A stretch of 11,956 bases of DNA from an uncultured Bacilli bacterium (GTDB lineage: Bacteria > Bacillota_I > Bacilli_A > RF39 > UBA660). The notes beneath the pieces were generated by a model. That model had not been told where the DNA came from. It did no database searches and saw nothing but the letters and a program-made list of their open reading frames with translations. Position numbers and translations under genes: made by a program. The first letter of the stretch is position 1, and each line of letters opens with the position of its first letter. Positions 1 to 7,494 of the stretch are shown here, one piece after another. Location: contig CAKOOO010000020.1 in assembly GCA_934098665.1 (NCBI GenBank), forward strand, positions 1 to 11,956, written 5' to 3'.

Positions 1-22
1 TATCCATAAAATAAGTATAGCA

Positions 23-54
23 TAAAAAAATTGATAAAACTATCTAGTCTTACC
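23..54 (-). terminator. Intrinsic terminator after the 7TM kinase-like gene
   Basis: Read on the minus strand, GGTAAGACT (54-46) pairs with AGTTTTATC (41-33) around a 4-nt loop, using two G-U pairs, and is followed by a run of seven T (30-24). It begins 8 nt after the stop codon of the upstream gene. The sequence is nearly repeated at 3682-3711, where it closes the small-protein gene. The stem is weak in GC but normal for so AT-rich a genome. Confidence 0.7.
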
Positions 55-61
55 AAAATTT

Positions 62-1825
62 CTATTTATATTTTGTAGTAACTTTCTTTAATTCCTCTTT
101 AAAATTAGATTTAAATATGTAATCATCAAATATATTATTCTCTAAATAATGTTTTTTTATTAACTCTTTATCATTATCAAGAAGTACTATCTTTTTTAAA
201 TGATTTAACTTTAATTTATTAATTTCTTTTATAATAGAAATTGCACTTTCATCATTCATTTCATCATCAATTAGTAATAAATCATATTTGGTTTTTGCAT
301 TTAATTTTGATGTTACATCTTTATAATACATTACTGTATCTACAGTAAAATTATTTTTCTTAAGTATATTTGTAAATGTAGAAAGTTCTAAATAATCATC
401 GCTTGCTAATAAAACTCTTTTTTTATTAGATAACTTATTTGCTATTAAATCAAGATTATCAGTAACTTTTTTAGTTCTAATTTTCTCATTAATAATTATC
501 TTAAAACTCAACATACCATCATTATCATTTATAAGAAGTGTTCCTCCGATAACATCGATTAATTTTTTTATATCTTTTAATGATATATCATATTTTTCTA
601 AATCATTAGAAATTTCAACATTACTACTTAAAATATTATTTATTTCATTTAAGTCAAGTTTTATATATGAACTTTGAACTATAATTACTAGTCTACATAT
701 ATCATTTTTAACAATTTCATAAATATCTAAATCAATAATGCCCTCTTTGTCTGAAATACTATTTAATAAAAGAGCGACTATAATTTGTTTTATTCTAACA
801 TTATCTCCGTATAACAGTCTTGGAATAGTATCTGTAATACTATATTTAAAATTTGTATTTTCATTTATTTTATTTTTAATAATATATATTATTTCATCAT
901 ATAAGTTATAAATATTAAATGTGGTATCCACTATTTTAACTTTACTATTATCTATTGAAAAAACATTAAAGACTTCATTAATATCATTTAAAACATTATT
1001 AGATTCATTGTATATTTTTTTAGCATAATCATCTTTTTCTATTTTTTTATTTACATTCAATATATTTATTGCATTTTTCTTTATATTTTTTAAAGGAGAT
1101 TTAACATCTTCGGACACCTTAAATAGCATATTTGTTTTTGATTCTATATTGCTTTCTAAAAGTTCTTTATTTTGAGTATACTCATTTAAAAGTTTTAAAT
1201 CCGGGTTTTCAATAGTGAAATACATTACTAAAACTGATAAAAAGAAGATAAATCCAATTAAAAATGTTGTAGGAAGAAAATATGTTATTATTACATTAAT
1301 TACGCCTAAAAAAAGCAATAAATAATAAGGTGTAAATTTTAATAAAGATATTTTACTCTTAAACTTGATACATAAATAAAACTGATATACCATAAAACCT
1401 ATGCAATAACCATATGCAATATATATCCCAACTCCTTTAGGTATTATGGAATTTTCAAGTTCAACAAAATTTAATGGAGTGCAAAGTATTAATGCTATAG
1501 TTAGCATAAATAAAATTAAAAGAAAATATGTATTTTTTCTGTTTTCATAACAAATTGTAATAATATATTTACTAAATAAAGAATTCATTACCACATATGA
1601 AATAATAACAAATTTAGATAAAAGAACATAAATATCACTATTTATATCAAAAGAAGTTTTATATAAATAGCCAGTTAAAACCTCTAAAAAAAGCATAACT
1701 ATTGTAAAAAATAATAACAGGCCATATATTTTTGTTTCATCATTTTTTAATTTTTTCTTTGCTACATATATAATAAATAAAATTGTCACAACAAATAATG
1801 AACTAGATGAAAAATATAATCCCAC
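62..1825 (-). CDS. 7TM sensor histidine kinase-like protein with C-terminal receiver; catalytic His missing
   Basis: A hybrid-kinase-like membrane protein of 587 residues from the chosen GTG. Seven hydrophobic segments fill residues 5-205, in the style of an N-terminal 7TM sensor, ending in the TIENPDLKLL linker common after such domains. A dimerisation-like helix follows (about 215-290), but the H-box reads VSEDVKSPL where SHExRTPL is expected, so Glu stands in place of the phosphoacceptor His (about residue 239). The HATPase-like part (about 300-450) keeps an N-box-like LLLNS but has lost the DxGxG box. The receiver (about 470-587) keeps an Asp pair, the phospho-Asp (LLLIDDEM, about 520) and the Lys (about 572), but lacks the usual Ser/Thr. 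Autophosphorylation looks unlikely; a ligand-sensing or scaffold role, or phosphorylation by another kinase, is inferred. Start: a GTG at 1834 touches the AGGAA ribosome site directly, while the GTG at 1825 lies 8 nt after AGGAAG, so 1825 is preferred. Monocistronic, with its own promoter and terminator. Confidence 0.85.
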   Translation of the reverse strand: MGLYFSSSSLFVVTILFIIYVAKKKLKNDETKIYGLLLFFTIVMLFLEVLTGYLYKTSFDINSDIYVLLSKFVIISYVVMNSLFSKYIITICYENRKNTYFLLILFMLTIALILCTPLNFVELENSIIPKGVGIYIAYGYCIGFMVYQFYLCIKFKSKISLLKFTPYYLLLFLGVINVIITYFLPTTFLIGFIFFLSVLVMYFTIENPDLKLLNEYTQNKELLESNIESKTNMLFKVSEDVKSPLKNIKKNAINILNVNKKIEKDDYAKKIYNESNNVLNDINEVFNVFSIDNSKVKIVDTTFNIYNLYDEIIYIIKNKINENTNFKYSITDTIPRLLYGDNVRIKQIIVALLLNSISDKEGIIDLDIYEIVKNDICRLVIIVQSSYIKLDLNEINNILSSNVEISNDLEKYDISLKDIKKLIDVIGGTLLINDNDGMLSFKIIINEKIRTKKVTDNLDLIANKLSNKKRVLLASDDYLELSTFTNILKKNNFTVDTVMYYKDVTSKLNAKTKYDLLLIDDEMNDESAISIIKEINKLKLNHLKKIVLLDNDKELIKKHYLENNIFDDYIFKSNFKEELKKVTTKYK

Positions 1826-1849
1826 TTTACTCACTTCCTATTATCAATA

Positions 1850-1858
1850 ATTATATCA
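1850..1858 (-). promoter_or_regulatory. Extended -10 promoter for the 7TM kinase-like gene
   Basis: A perfect extended -10 (TGATATAAT) reads on the minus strand. No good -35 lies 17 nt upstream, where the terminator T-run of the preceding gene sits; an extended -10 can work without one. The predicted start near 1843 gives a leader of fewer than 20 nt that just includes the AGGAAG ribosome site. Confidence 0.6.
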
Positions 1859-1870
1859 TATCTTTATATG

Positions 1871-1899
1871 AAAAAAAATGTAAAATCCATTACATTTTT
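1871..1899 (-). terminator. Intrinsic terminator overlapping the stop of the acyl-CoA synthetase-like gene
   Basis: On the minus strand AAAAATGTAA pairs with TTACATTTTT (10 bp, 6-nt loop) and runs into eight T. The stem includes the TAA stop at 1890-1892. It contains only one G-C pair, so efficiency is uncertain, but it sits exactly between two monocistronic units. Confidence 0.55.
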
Positions 1900-3617
1900 C
1901 TTAATCTAACATTAACTGAATTATCATAACTATTATGATTTTTTTGATATTCTTCATTATCTATTGATTGATAATAGGTAACATCTAATTTACTATTAGT
2001 CATCCTTTTCAAAAATGTAAAACTAAAATCAATTTTACAAGGAAGCCAATTAACTCCAAGTTTTTTCTCAACCAAAGAATTTATTTTCTTTTCTAAAGTT
2101 GTTAAATCAATATCACTATTATTTAGAGAAATATGATAAATTGGTAAATATTGAACTAAATCATTTGGTACGCATGTAACAACCACTTCATTAATTTCTG
2201 GTAATGTTGTTAAAAGATCTTCGATTTGTTCAGGGTAAATATTTTCAATACCTGAAACAAAGTTTCTTTTCTTTCTTCCAACATACTCATAATTCCCACT
2301 TTCAGTTTCTCTAACAATGTCGCCAGTATTGACCCAAGTATTTCCCTCTTTATCTTTAAACATTACTTTACTAGTTTCAATTTTGTTTTCATAATATTCA
2401 AGCATTACAGATGGACCACTTATACAAAGAAGTCCTTTATTTCCTTTTGTAACTTCCTTACCAGTATTTTCATCAATAATTTTAACATTTAATGTATCGA
2501 TTGGTCTACCTATTTTATATGGTTCTAAATATTTCCCACTATTTAATAAAATTACTGACCAGCCTTCTGTAGCACCTAAACCATCACCCAATTTAACTTT
2601 ACTGCCACAATACTCTAAAGCTTTATTTACCATGTCTTCAGTAATTTTTGTTTTAGCCTCTCCTCCACTTGTAGCTAAACTTAAATTTGATAAAGAACCT
2701 TTTTTTAAATCATGTCTTGGCACTAATGCACCATTTTCAAGTTCAAGCAAACTATTCCAATGAGGAGGACCACCAACGGCGGCAAAGGCATTGGTTCTTA
2801 TAAGTTCATCATAAAAATCTTTTGGAGTGGCTTTTAAAGTTAAAGCAAAATTCATGTTATTAGTAAGAGCAATATGCATAATTGCCCTACCATAAACCAT
2901 ATGTCCTATAGGAATATTTCCTAAATAAGTATTACCAGTAAAGAAATCTTCCGGATACATATATCTCATACCTTCGATTACACTATTTAACCCGTTTCCT
3001 GCTAAACTAACACCTTTATGCACTCCTGAAGAACCTCCTGTAAACATAATATCGGTAAGTTTTCCATCATAATAATCTTGTTTTTCAATTTCAATGTTTT
3101 TTAATTCATTATAGCATTCTGAAAGAAGTAATCTTTTTTTATCTAAAGTAAAATTTCCTTTTAAAATATTAGAAATTTTTAATAATGTTTTAAGTTTTTT
3201 ATCTTCAATATAATCAGAAATAGTATATAACATAGTTGTAAACTCTAATGCTTTTTCACTATTTTTAAAATTTTTATATTGGAGATCAACTGTTATAACC
3301 ATTTTAGGTTTAGTAAGTTTTATATCTTTTTGAATCTTTTCAGCATTATCAAGTGGACTAAAGCCGATAACTATAGCACCTATTTTATCAAGAGCATATA
3401 AAAGATATACTGATTCAGGTGTATTTAAAGCACATACACCAATCCTATCACCAGGTCTTACTCCTTTAGAAATTAATAATTTTTCATATTTTTCAATATT
3501 TTCATGTAACTGCAAATAACTAACACTTCCATTTATTGTAGAAAGTGCTGTTAAGTCCATATAATTTTCATTTTGGCTTAATAGATAATTATATTTACTT
3601 TGATTTGGATTTCCCAT
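1890..3617 (-). CDS. AMP-forming acyl-CoA synthetase / acid-CoA ligase family protein
   Basis: An ANL-superfamily adenylating enzyme of 575 residues, a usual length for a stand-alone cytoplasmic acyl-CoA ligase; no carrier-protein domain is present. Such enzymes activate a carboxylic acid with ATP to an acyl-AMP and usually pass it to CoA. Core motifs are visible: the P-loop-like FTGGSSGVHKG (192-202), GLGATEG (347-352 region), NTGDIV (430-435), the hinge GRKKRNFVSGIENIYPEQIE (447-466) and a C-terminal RMTNSKLD with the catalytic Lys (about 543). The hinge reads KR where KD is common. ATG start with AAGGGGG 6 nt upstream; its own promoter (3641-3669) and its own terminator mark it as monocistronic. 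The acid cannot be read from sequence: a fatty, aromatic or bile-acid-like substrate are all possible. Confidence 0.9.
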   Translation of the reverse strand: MGNPNQSKYNYLLSQNENYMDLTALSTINGSVSYLQLHENIEKYEKLLISKGVRPGDRIGVCALNTPESVYLLYALDKIGAIVIGFSPLDNAEKIQKDIKLTKPKMVITVDLQYKNFKNSEKALEFTTMLYTISDYIEDKKLKTLLKISNILKGNFTLDKKRLLLSECYNELKNIEIEKQDYYDGKLTDIMFTGGSSGVHKGVSLAGNGLNSVIEGMRYMYPEDFFTGNTYLGNIPIGHMVYGRAIMHIALTNNMNFALTLKATPKDFYDELIRTNAFAAVGGPPHWNSLLELENGALVPRHDLKKGSLSNLSLATSGGEAKTKITEDMVNKALEYCGSKVKLGDGLGATEGWSVILLNSGKYLEPYKIGRPIDTLNVKIIDENTGKEVTKGNKGLLCISGPSVMLEYYENKIETSKVMFKDKEGNTWVNTGDIVRETESGNYEYVGRKKRNFVSGIENIYPEQIEDLLTTLPEINEVVVTCVPNDLVQYLPIYHISLNNSDIDLTTLEKKINSLVEKKLGVNWLPCKIDFSFTFLKRMTNSKLDVTYYQSIDNEEYQKNHNSYDNSVNVRLRKM

Positions 3618-3640
3618 AGTCTTCCCCCTTAACTACGATA

Positions 3641-3669
3641 ATTTTACCACTTTATATGCAAAATGTCAA
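3641..3669 (-). promoter_or_regulatory. Sigma-A promoter of the acyl-CoA synthetase-like gene
   Basis: Minus strand TTGACA (3669-3664), a 17-nt spacer and TAAAAT (3646-3641) preceded by TGG, giving an extended -10. It lies 24 nt upstream of the start codon and downstream of the terminator at 3682-3711, so the gene starts its own transcript. Confidence 0.8.
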
Positions 3670-3681
3670 AAATGTGTAAAC

Positions 3682-3711
3682 AAAAAAATGGTAAAACTAT
3701 TTAGTCTTACC
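3682..3711 (-). terminator. Intrinsic terminator overlapping the stop of the small-protein gene
   Basis: Minus strand GGTAAGACT (3711-3703) pairs with AGTTTTACC (3698-3690), 9 bp with one G-U pair and a 4-nt loop, followed within one base by seven T (3688-3682). The last codons and TAG stop of the 54-residue gene lie inside the stem-loop. The stem, loop and surrounding bases are repeated almost identically at 23-60. Confidence 0.75.
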
Positions 3712-3861
3712 AAAATTTTCTTCTAAAAATAAATCATAATTTAATTTTTTATTATTTAGTGTTTTTAATTTTTCATATAATTCAGAATATTTAGTATTTT
3801 CTAAATGTCTTTCATAAAATGCAACACTTTGCTTAGTTACTTTACTTTCATACGCTATCAT
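3697..3861 (-). CDS. Small hypothetical protein, 54 residues
   Basis: A short gene in the gap between the acyl-CoA synthetase-like and acetyltransferase genes. It starts at ATG 3861 with AGAGG 5-6 nt upstream (AAGAGGTATTTATG) and ends with TAG inside an intrinsic terminator. The protein starts MIAYESKVTKQSVAFYERHL and ends LFLEENFGKTK. It is hydrophilic, rich in Lys, Glu, Asn and Tyr, probably helical, and shows no signal peptide, membrane segment or Cys. An extended -10 sits 28 nt upstream, so promoter, ribosome site, open frame and terminator all agree. I do not recognise a family. It could act as a small regulator, or the transcript (about 200 nt) could matter as RNA. It may also receive readthrough from the ABC-F/acetyltransferase transcript, as no clear terminator lies between them. 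Confidence 0.65.
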   Translation of the reverse strand: MIAYESKVTKQSVAFYERHLENTKYSELYEKLKTLNNKKLNYDLFLEENFGKTK

Positions 3862-3888
3862 AAATACCTCTTATTATAAGTTTATCAC

Positions 3889-3897
3889 ATTATAGCA
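3889..3897 (-). promoter_or_regulatory. Extended -10 promoter of the small-protein gene
   Basis: A perfect TGCTATAAT reads on the minus strand just after the stop codon of the acetyltransferase gene. No clear -35 is seen at 3912-3917. The predicted start near 3882 gives a leader of about 20 nt that carries the AGAGG ribosome site. Confidence 0.6.
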
Positions 3898-3909
3898 TTT
3901 TTATAAATA

Positions 3910-4398
3910 TTACTTTTTAATACTTATAACATATAAATTTTCTTCATAAATTTCATCCTCAAGCTTAAATTCACAAGTAGCTATCTTTTCACACCCAATT
4001 TTCTGATAAAAATTGTTGGCATTGTTTTCCTTTAAAGTGCTTACTAAAATAAAGTCATAACTATTTAATAGCAATTTTTTTAAATAATTAACTAAATCTT
4101 TGCCAATGCCTAAATCTTGATAATCACTATCTACATAAAGTGCATATATTTCTGCATAGTTATTCTCATAACCTTTTTTATTTACTCCGAATCTTAAAAA
4201 TCCAACGATTTTATTATCTTTTTCATATACCAAATATTCATTTATTTTATTTTGACATTTAATGACACTTTCATCATATTTTGACTCAAGATTTGCTAAA
4301 ACATTTTTAGGAAAAATACCATTATAAGTATTTTTCCATTCATTTATATTAATTTTTACAATGCTTTGAGCATCACTTATATTTGCTTTTCTTATCAT
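3910..4398 (-). CDS. GNAT-family N-acetyltransferase
   Basis: A 162-residue cytoplasmic acetyltransferase of the Gcn5-related fold that would move an acetyl group from acetyl-CoA to an amine. The acetyl-CoA pyrophosphate loop is visible as QDLGIGK (about 94-100) after the strand YALYVDSDY, and a typical C-terminal segment NANNFYQKIGCEKI follows. The N-terminus (MIRKANISDAQSI) is the usual RxAxxxDxxxI pattern. Start ATG with AGGAG 6-7 nt upstream, inside the end of the ABC-F gene; the two share the ATGA at 4395-4398, so translation is coupled. The substrate is unknown. Pairing with an ABC-F protein could point to antibiotic or ribosome-related self-protection, but this is only inference. Confidence 0.9.
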   Translation of the reverse strand: MIRKANISDAQSIVKININEWKNTYNGIFPKNVLANLESKYDESVIKCQNKINEYLVYEKDNKIVGFLRFGVNKKGYENNYAEIYALYVDSDYQDLGIGKDLVNYLKKLLLNSYDFILVSTLKENNANNFYQKIGCEKIATCEFKLEDEIYEENLYVISIKK

Positions 4399-6020
4399 TT
4401 TTTCTCCTCATTAATCATTTCATAATGATAAACAATATCTCTATCATAATAGACTATTTTACCACTTGGAAGTAAAAGCATCCTTGATATGCCTAGGTTA
4501 TCAACAAAATCAAGGTTATGAGAAACCACAAGCATTGTACCTTCAAAAGTTTTAAAAGTATCTGCAATAATAACTTGTGTCATCGGATCTAAATGGTTTG
4601 TAGGTTCATCAAGTAAAAGTGTATTTGCTCCCTTTAAGGCAACTTTTGCAAGGGCAACCCTTGATCTTTCACCCGGAGATAAAACCTCAACTTTTTTATA
4701 AATATCATCACCAGAAAATAAAAAACTTCCAAGTATTTTTCTTATTTCAAAATCTCTTAAATTAAACTCTGTAAAATTATCTAATATTGATTTACTATTA
4801 TCAAGTATCTCGTGTTCTTGAGCATAATAAGAAATTGTAGTTTTATCATTAATTATAATATTTCCCTCGATTGGAGTAAGAAGCCCCATAATAAGTTTTA
4901 ATAAAGTAGTTTTACCAATACCGTTTTCTCCAACTACTAAAAGTTTTTCACCCCTGGTTAAATCAAATGTTAAATTTTGATATAAAAGATTATCTTTTGT
5001 ATAGCCAAATGTTAGATTTTCAACTTTTAAGGGTGTTAAATAACTTTTTTCATTTATTTTAATATTAAATCTTGTATATTTATTAGCTTTTTCAAGTACC
5101 ACTTTTTCTTTTTGGAGTTTCTCTAATTTTTTAATTCTATCTTTAGCAATATTTGCTTTCTTTTCATTACCTCGAATATATTTATTAATTATACCTTTTA
5201 ACTTTTCTTCCTCTTTTACTTGTTTTTCATAAAGTCTTTCTTTTGCTTTATCTTTTTCACTTTTAATCTTTAGATATTTTTCATAATTTCCATTATAAAG
5301 AAAAACATTTTTCTTTATTTTATCTACATATAAAGTCTTTGTTGTAACGTTATTTAAAAAATCTATGTCATGAGAAATTACAAGTACAAGTCCATGATAA
5401 TTTTTGATAGAGTTTTCAATATAATCTTTTGTATCTAAATCAAGATGATTTGTAGGTTCATCAAGTAAAAGAATTTCTGGTTTTGAATAAAGTAGTCTTG
5501 CAAATGCTACTTTTGATTTTTGTCCTCCAGAAATATTCTTAAGTTTTAAATCAAGTAGTTTTTCATCTATATTCATACCATCTATTATTTTAAGAAGTAT
5601 GCTTTCTGCATTATATTCATCATAATACTCTAATTTATTTTGATTTTTAGTTATTTCCTTAAAAAGATAATTTAATTTTTTATCATCTTTTTCTACTGCT
5701 ATTTGTTCATATAAAGAAGCTATATTATCCTTAAGCTTTTGAATAGGTCTTCCTAAAAGTAAATATTCAAAAACAGTTATATCATCACTAGGTATTTCAT
5801 CAGTAATTACCTGAGGAAGATATTCTATTAAATCTTTATTTTTTATAGTTATTTTCCCAGAGTCTGGCGAAATATTTCCAAGTATTAAATTAAATAATGT
5901 TGATTTACCTGCACCATTTACTCCAACTATGCCAACTTTATCATCATCATTAAAATGAACAGATACATCATTAAATATCTCCTGAAGTCCAAATGACATA
6001 TATAAATGTTCTATATTCAT
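4395..6020 (-). CDS. ABC-F family ATPase (ribosome-associated type)
   Basis: A soluble protein of 541 residues with two ABC ATPase domains and no membrane segments, the ABC-F layout. Domain 1 has Walker A GVNGAGKST (33-41), signature ISGGQ (163-167) and Walker B LLLDEPTNHLD (184-194); domain 2 has GENGIGKTT (364-372), LSPGERSRV (447-455) and LLLDEPTNHLD (468-478). A charged coiled-coil linker (about 245-320) lies between them; in this family it reaches towards the peptidyl-transferase centre. Known members rescue stalled ribosomes or protect them from antibiotics; which of these applies here cannot be told from the linker by eye. ATG start with AGAGG 6 nt upstream, led by a strong promoter. 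It is the first gene of a two-gene unit with the acetyltransferase. Confidence 0.93.
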   Translation of the reverse strand: MNIEHLYMSFGLQEIFNDVSVHFNDDDKVGIVGVNGAGKSTLFNLILGNISPDSGKITIKNKDLIEYLPQVITDEIPSDDITVFEYLLLGRPIQKLKDNIASLYEQIAVEKDDKKLNYLFKEITKNQNKLEYYDEYNAESILLKIIDGMNIDEKLLDLKLKNISGGQKSKVAFARLLYSKPEILLLDEPTNHLDLDTKDYIENSIKNYHGLVLVISHDIDFLNNVTTKTLYVDKIKKNVFLYNGNYEKYLKIKSEKDKAKERLYEKQVKEEEKLKGIINKYIRGNEKKANIAKDRIKKLEKLQKEKVVLEKANKYTRFNIKINEKSYLTPLKVENLTFGYTKDNLLYQNLTFDLTRGEKLLVVGENGIGKTTLLKLIMGLLTPIEGNIIINDKTTISYYAQEHEILDNSKSILDNFTEFNLRDFEIRKILGSFLFSGDDIYKKVEVLSPGERSRVALAKVALKGANTLLLDEPTNHLDPMTQVIIADTFKTFEGTMLVVSHNLDFVDNLGISRMLLLPSGKIVYYDRDIVYHYEMINEEKK

Positions 6021-6043
6021 ACTTTTACCTCTTTTGCAAGTAG

Positions 6044-6072
6044 ATTATATTAAAAAAAGTGATTTAAGTCAA
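6044..6072 (-). promoter_or_regulatory. Sigma-A promoter of the ABC-F/acetyltransferase unit
   Basis: Minus strand TTGACT (6072-6067), exactly 17 nt, then TATAAT (6049-6044). The -35 hexamer coincides base for base with the loop of the terminator of the preceding operon (6052-6081), and its T-run lies in the spacer. Transcription should start near 6037, giving a leader of about 17 nt with the AGAGG site. Confidence 0.85.
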
Positions 6073-6081
6073 TAAACCACT
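6052..6081 (-). terminator. Intrinsic terminator of the four-gene operon
   Basis: Minus strand AGTGGTTTA (6081-6073) pairs with TAAATCACT (6066-6058), 9 bp with one G-U pair and a 6-nt loop, and leads directly into seven T (6058-6052 including the last stem base). The stem starts within the TAG stop of the Nudix gene. The loop is the -35 box of the next promoter. Confidence 0.75.
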
Positions 6082-6559
6082 AATCTATAATTATTAAATG
6101 TTCAAGTGATTTTTCATCATTTAGCCAATCTTTTAACTCTTTTGGTCTAACTTGTGAAGCAATTATCTCATTTTTACTAAACCATTTATTTATACAATCA
6201 TTTTTATCTAAAGTTTTAAAATTATCAAGTTTATTTAAATCATTGTTTTCTATTTTATAAACAAATAACAATTCATGAAATCTTTTGTTATCATATACGA
6301 AGAAATTTTCAATTATCTTAAAAAGATTAATATTTTTATCATTAAGTGTTACTCCAGTTTCCTCATATATTTCTCTTTTTATAGCCTCAAAAGTAGTTTC
6401 GCCAAATGATACTCTTCCACCTATTAATCCATAAAAACTATCTTTATCAGATTTTTGTAATAAAAACTTTTCACCATTTTGAATAAAAGCGGCTACTCTA
6501 AAATTAAACTTTCCATTTATATTTTCATATTTAAATGATATATCATTTATTTTTGACAT
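6080..6559 (-). CDS. Nudix hydrolase
   Basis: A cytoplasmic pyrophosphohydrolase of 159 residues that would split a nucleoside diphosphate linked to another group. A complete Nudix box is present at about 48-70: G-x5-E, seven residues, then REIYEETGV. The lead-in strand FNFRVAAFIQNGEKFLLQK and the C-terminal VRPKELKDWL are typical of small generalist Nudix proteins. Start: a longer frame reaches 6610, but ATG 6559 has AGGAAG 7 nt upstream and starts the conserved fold, so it is chosen. It overlaps the end of the kinase-like gene by 17 nt and is the last gene of the operon. Substrate unknown; it may clean up or process a product of the neighbouring enzymes. Confidence 0.9.
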   Translation of the reverse strand: MSKINDISFKYENINGKFNFRVAAFIQNGEKFLLQKSDKDSFYGLIGGRVSFGETTFEAIKREIYEETGVTLNDKNINLFKIIENFFVYDNKRFHELLFVYKIENNDLNKLDNFKTLDKNDCINKWFSKNEIIASQVRPKELKDWLNDEKSLEHLIIID

Positions 6560-7493
6560 TTTCACGCTTCCTTTCATATTCTGCACTAGATAATAAATTA
6601 ACACACTCATCTATGCTACCAGTAACATTGTAACACCTTTCATTTATCAATTCAATAATTTTTGTTCTTTCATAATATGCACTATATGAATCAAAAGATG
6701 GAACATAGCCGATGTTATGACCATTTTTATCTACAAATGATGACGCTTGATTAGTTATATGAGAAGAAATATTTTGATACATCAAAAAATTATTTCTCCA
6801 AGTATCTCCTTTTGAAATATATAAATTTTCTCGGGAATCGATATGAATATAAATCACTTTATTGATTGGAAATATCCCATTAGATTGGAAAATTCCAATA
6901 TCTTTTGGCATTACTTTAATTTTAGTTAACCAAGCATCTAATTTCTTATCTCTAAATAGCTCTAGTAATTCAGGCATATTCGATCTAACAGATTCCAATC
7001 TAAGATTAATAAATTTTGTGCCCCAATAAACAAAAAGTTCATCATTTTCGATTCCAATTAATGACATATCATTACTGACTAACGAATATCCTTTTTTTAA
7101 GCACAAATTAATAGCTAAGCTTGTTTTACCAGAGCCAGATTCACCAACAATTAATAAAGCTTTTCCATTTTTTTCAACACATGCTGAATGACATGTAACC
7201 ATAGAATTTTTTAAATGCTGTTTTTCTAAATATTTAGTTCCCATATATAAAATATTTTCTGGTATAAGATTTTCCATTGGGTATGTTATTATCATACAAT
7301 TATCCCTCACTAATATAGTTTGATTTGATACTCCATTTTTATATATTACTATGGGATAATTAAAATCAATATTTCCAATTTTGTAATCATAAATTTCCAT
7401 CATTGAATGATTTTTTTGAAAATAATCAATTAATGGCATATCACTTACAAAATTAACTTTTATTTTATCATTACCAATACTAAATTTTTCCAT
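6543..7493 (-). CDS. HPr kinase/phosphorylase-like P-loop kinase
   Basis: A soluble protein of 316 residues whose central part resembles the catalytic core of HPr Ser kinase. Visible in order: a CHSACVEKNGKALLIVG strand (about 100-117), the P-loop GESGSGKT (117-124), and the KKGYSLVSNDMSLIGI segment with the acidic metal-binding Asp (about 142), which match GxSGxGKSE and GhxLVxDD of the HprK family. The N-terminal 95 residues are beta-rich and do not look like the HPr kinase N-domain. HprK-like kinases are also known in natural-product clusters, for example lasso peptide tailoring, so the target may be a small molecule or peptide and not HPr. Start ATG 7493 lies one base after the stop of the previous gene, with AAGGA about 11 nt upstream; longer frames up to 7541 have no better ribosome site. 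Confidence 0.8.
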   Translation of the reverse strand: MEKFSIGNDKIKVNFVSDMPLIDYFQKNHSMMEIYDYKIGNIDFNYPIVIYKNGVSNQTILVRDNCMIITYPMENLIPENILYMGTKYLEKQHLKNSMVTCHSACVEKNGKALLIVGESGSGKTSLAINLCLKKGYSLVSNDMSLIGIENDELFVYWGTKFINLRLESVRSNMPELLELFRDKKLDAWLTKIKVMPKDIGIFQSNGIFPINKVIYIHIDSRENLYISKGDTWRNNFLMYQNISSHITNQASSFVDKNGHNIGYVPSFDSYSAYYERTKIIELINERCYNVTGSIDECVNLLSSAEYERKRENVKNK

Positions 7494-7494
7494 T

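Noticed and set aside
42..60. NFGKTR-stop in the left terminator copy as the end of another small protein
   Set aside because: The upstream part of that frame lies inside the kinase-like gene and has no start or ribosome site; the conservation is better explained by the terminator stem.
6560..6610. Longer Nudix start at 6610
   Set aside because: The extra 17 residues lie in the end of the kinase-like gene, do not belong to the Nudix fold, and the internal ATG at 6559 has a well-spaced AGGAAG site.
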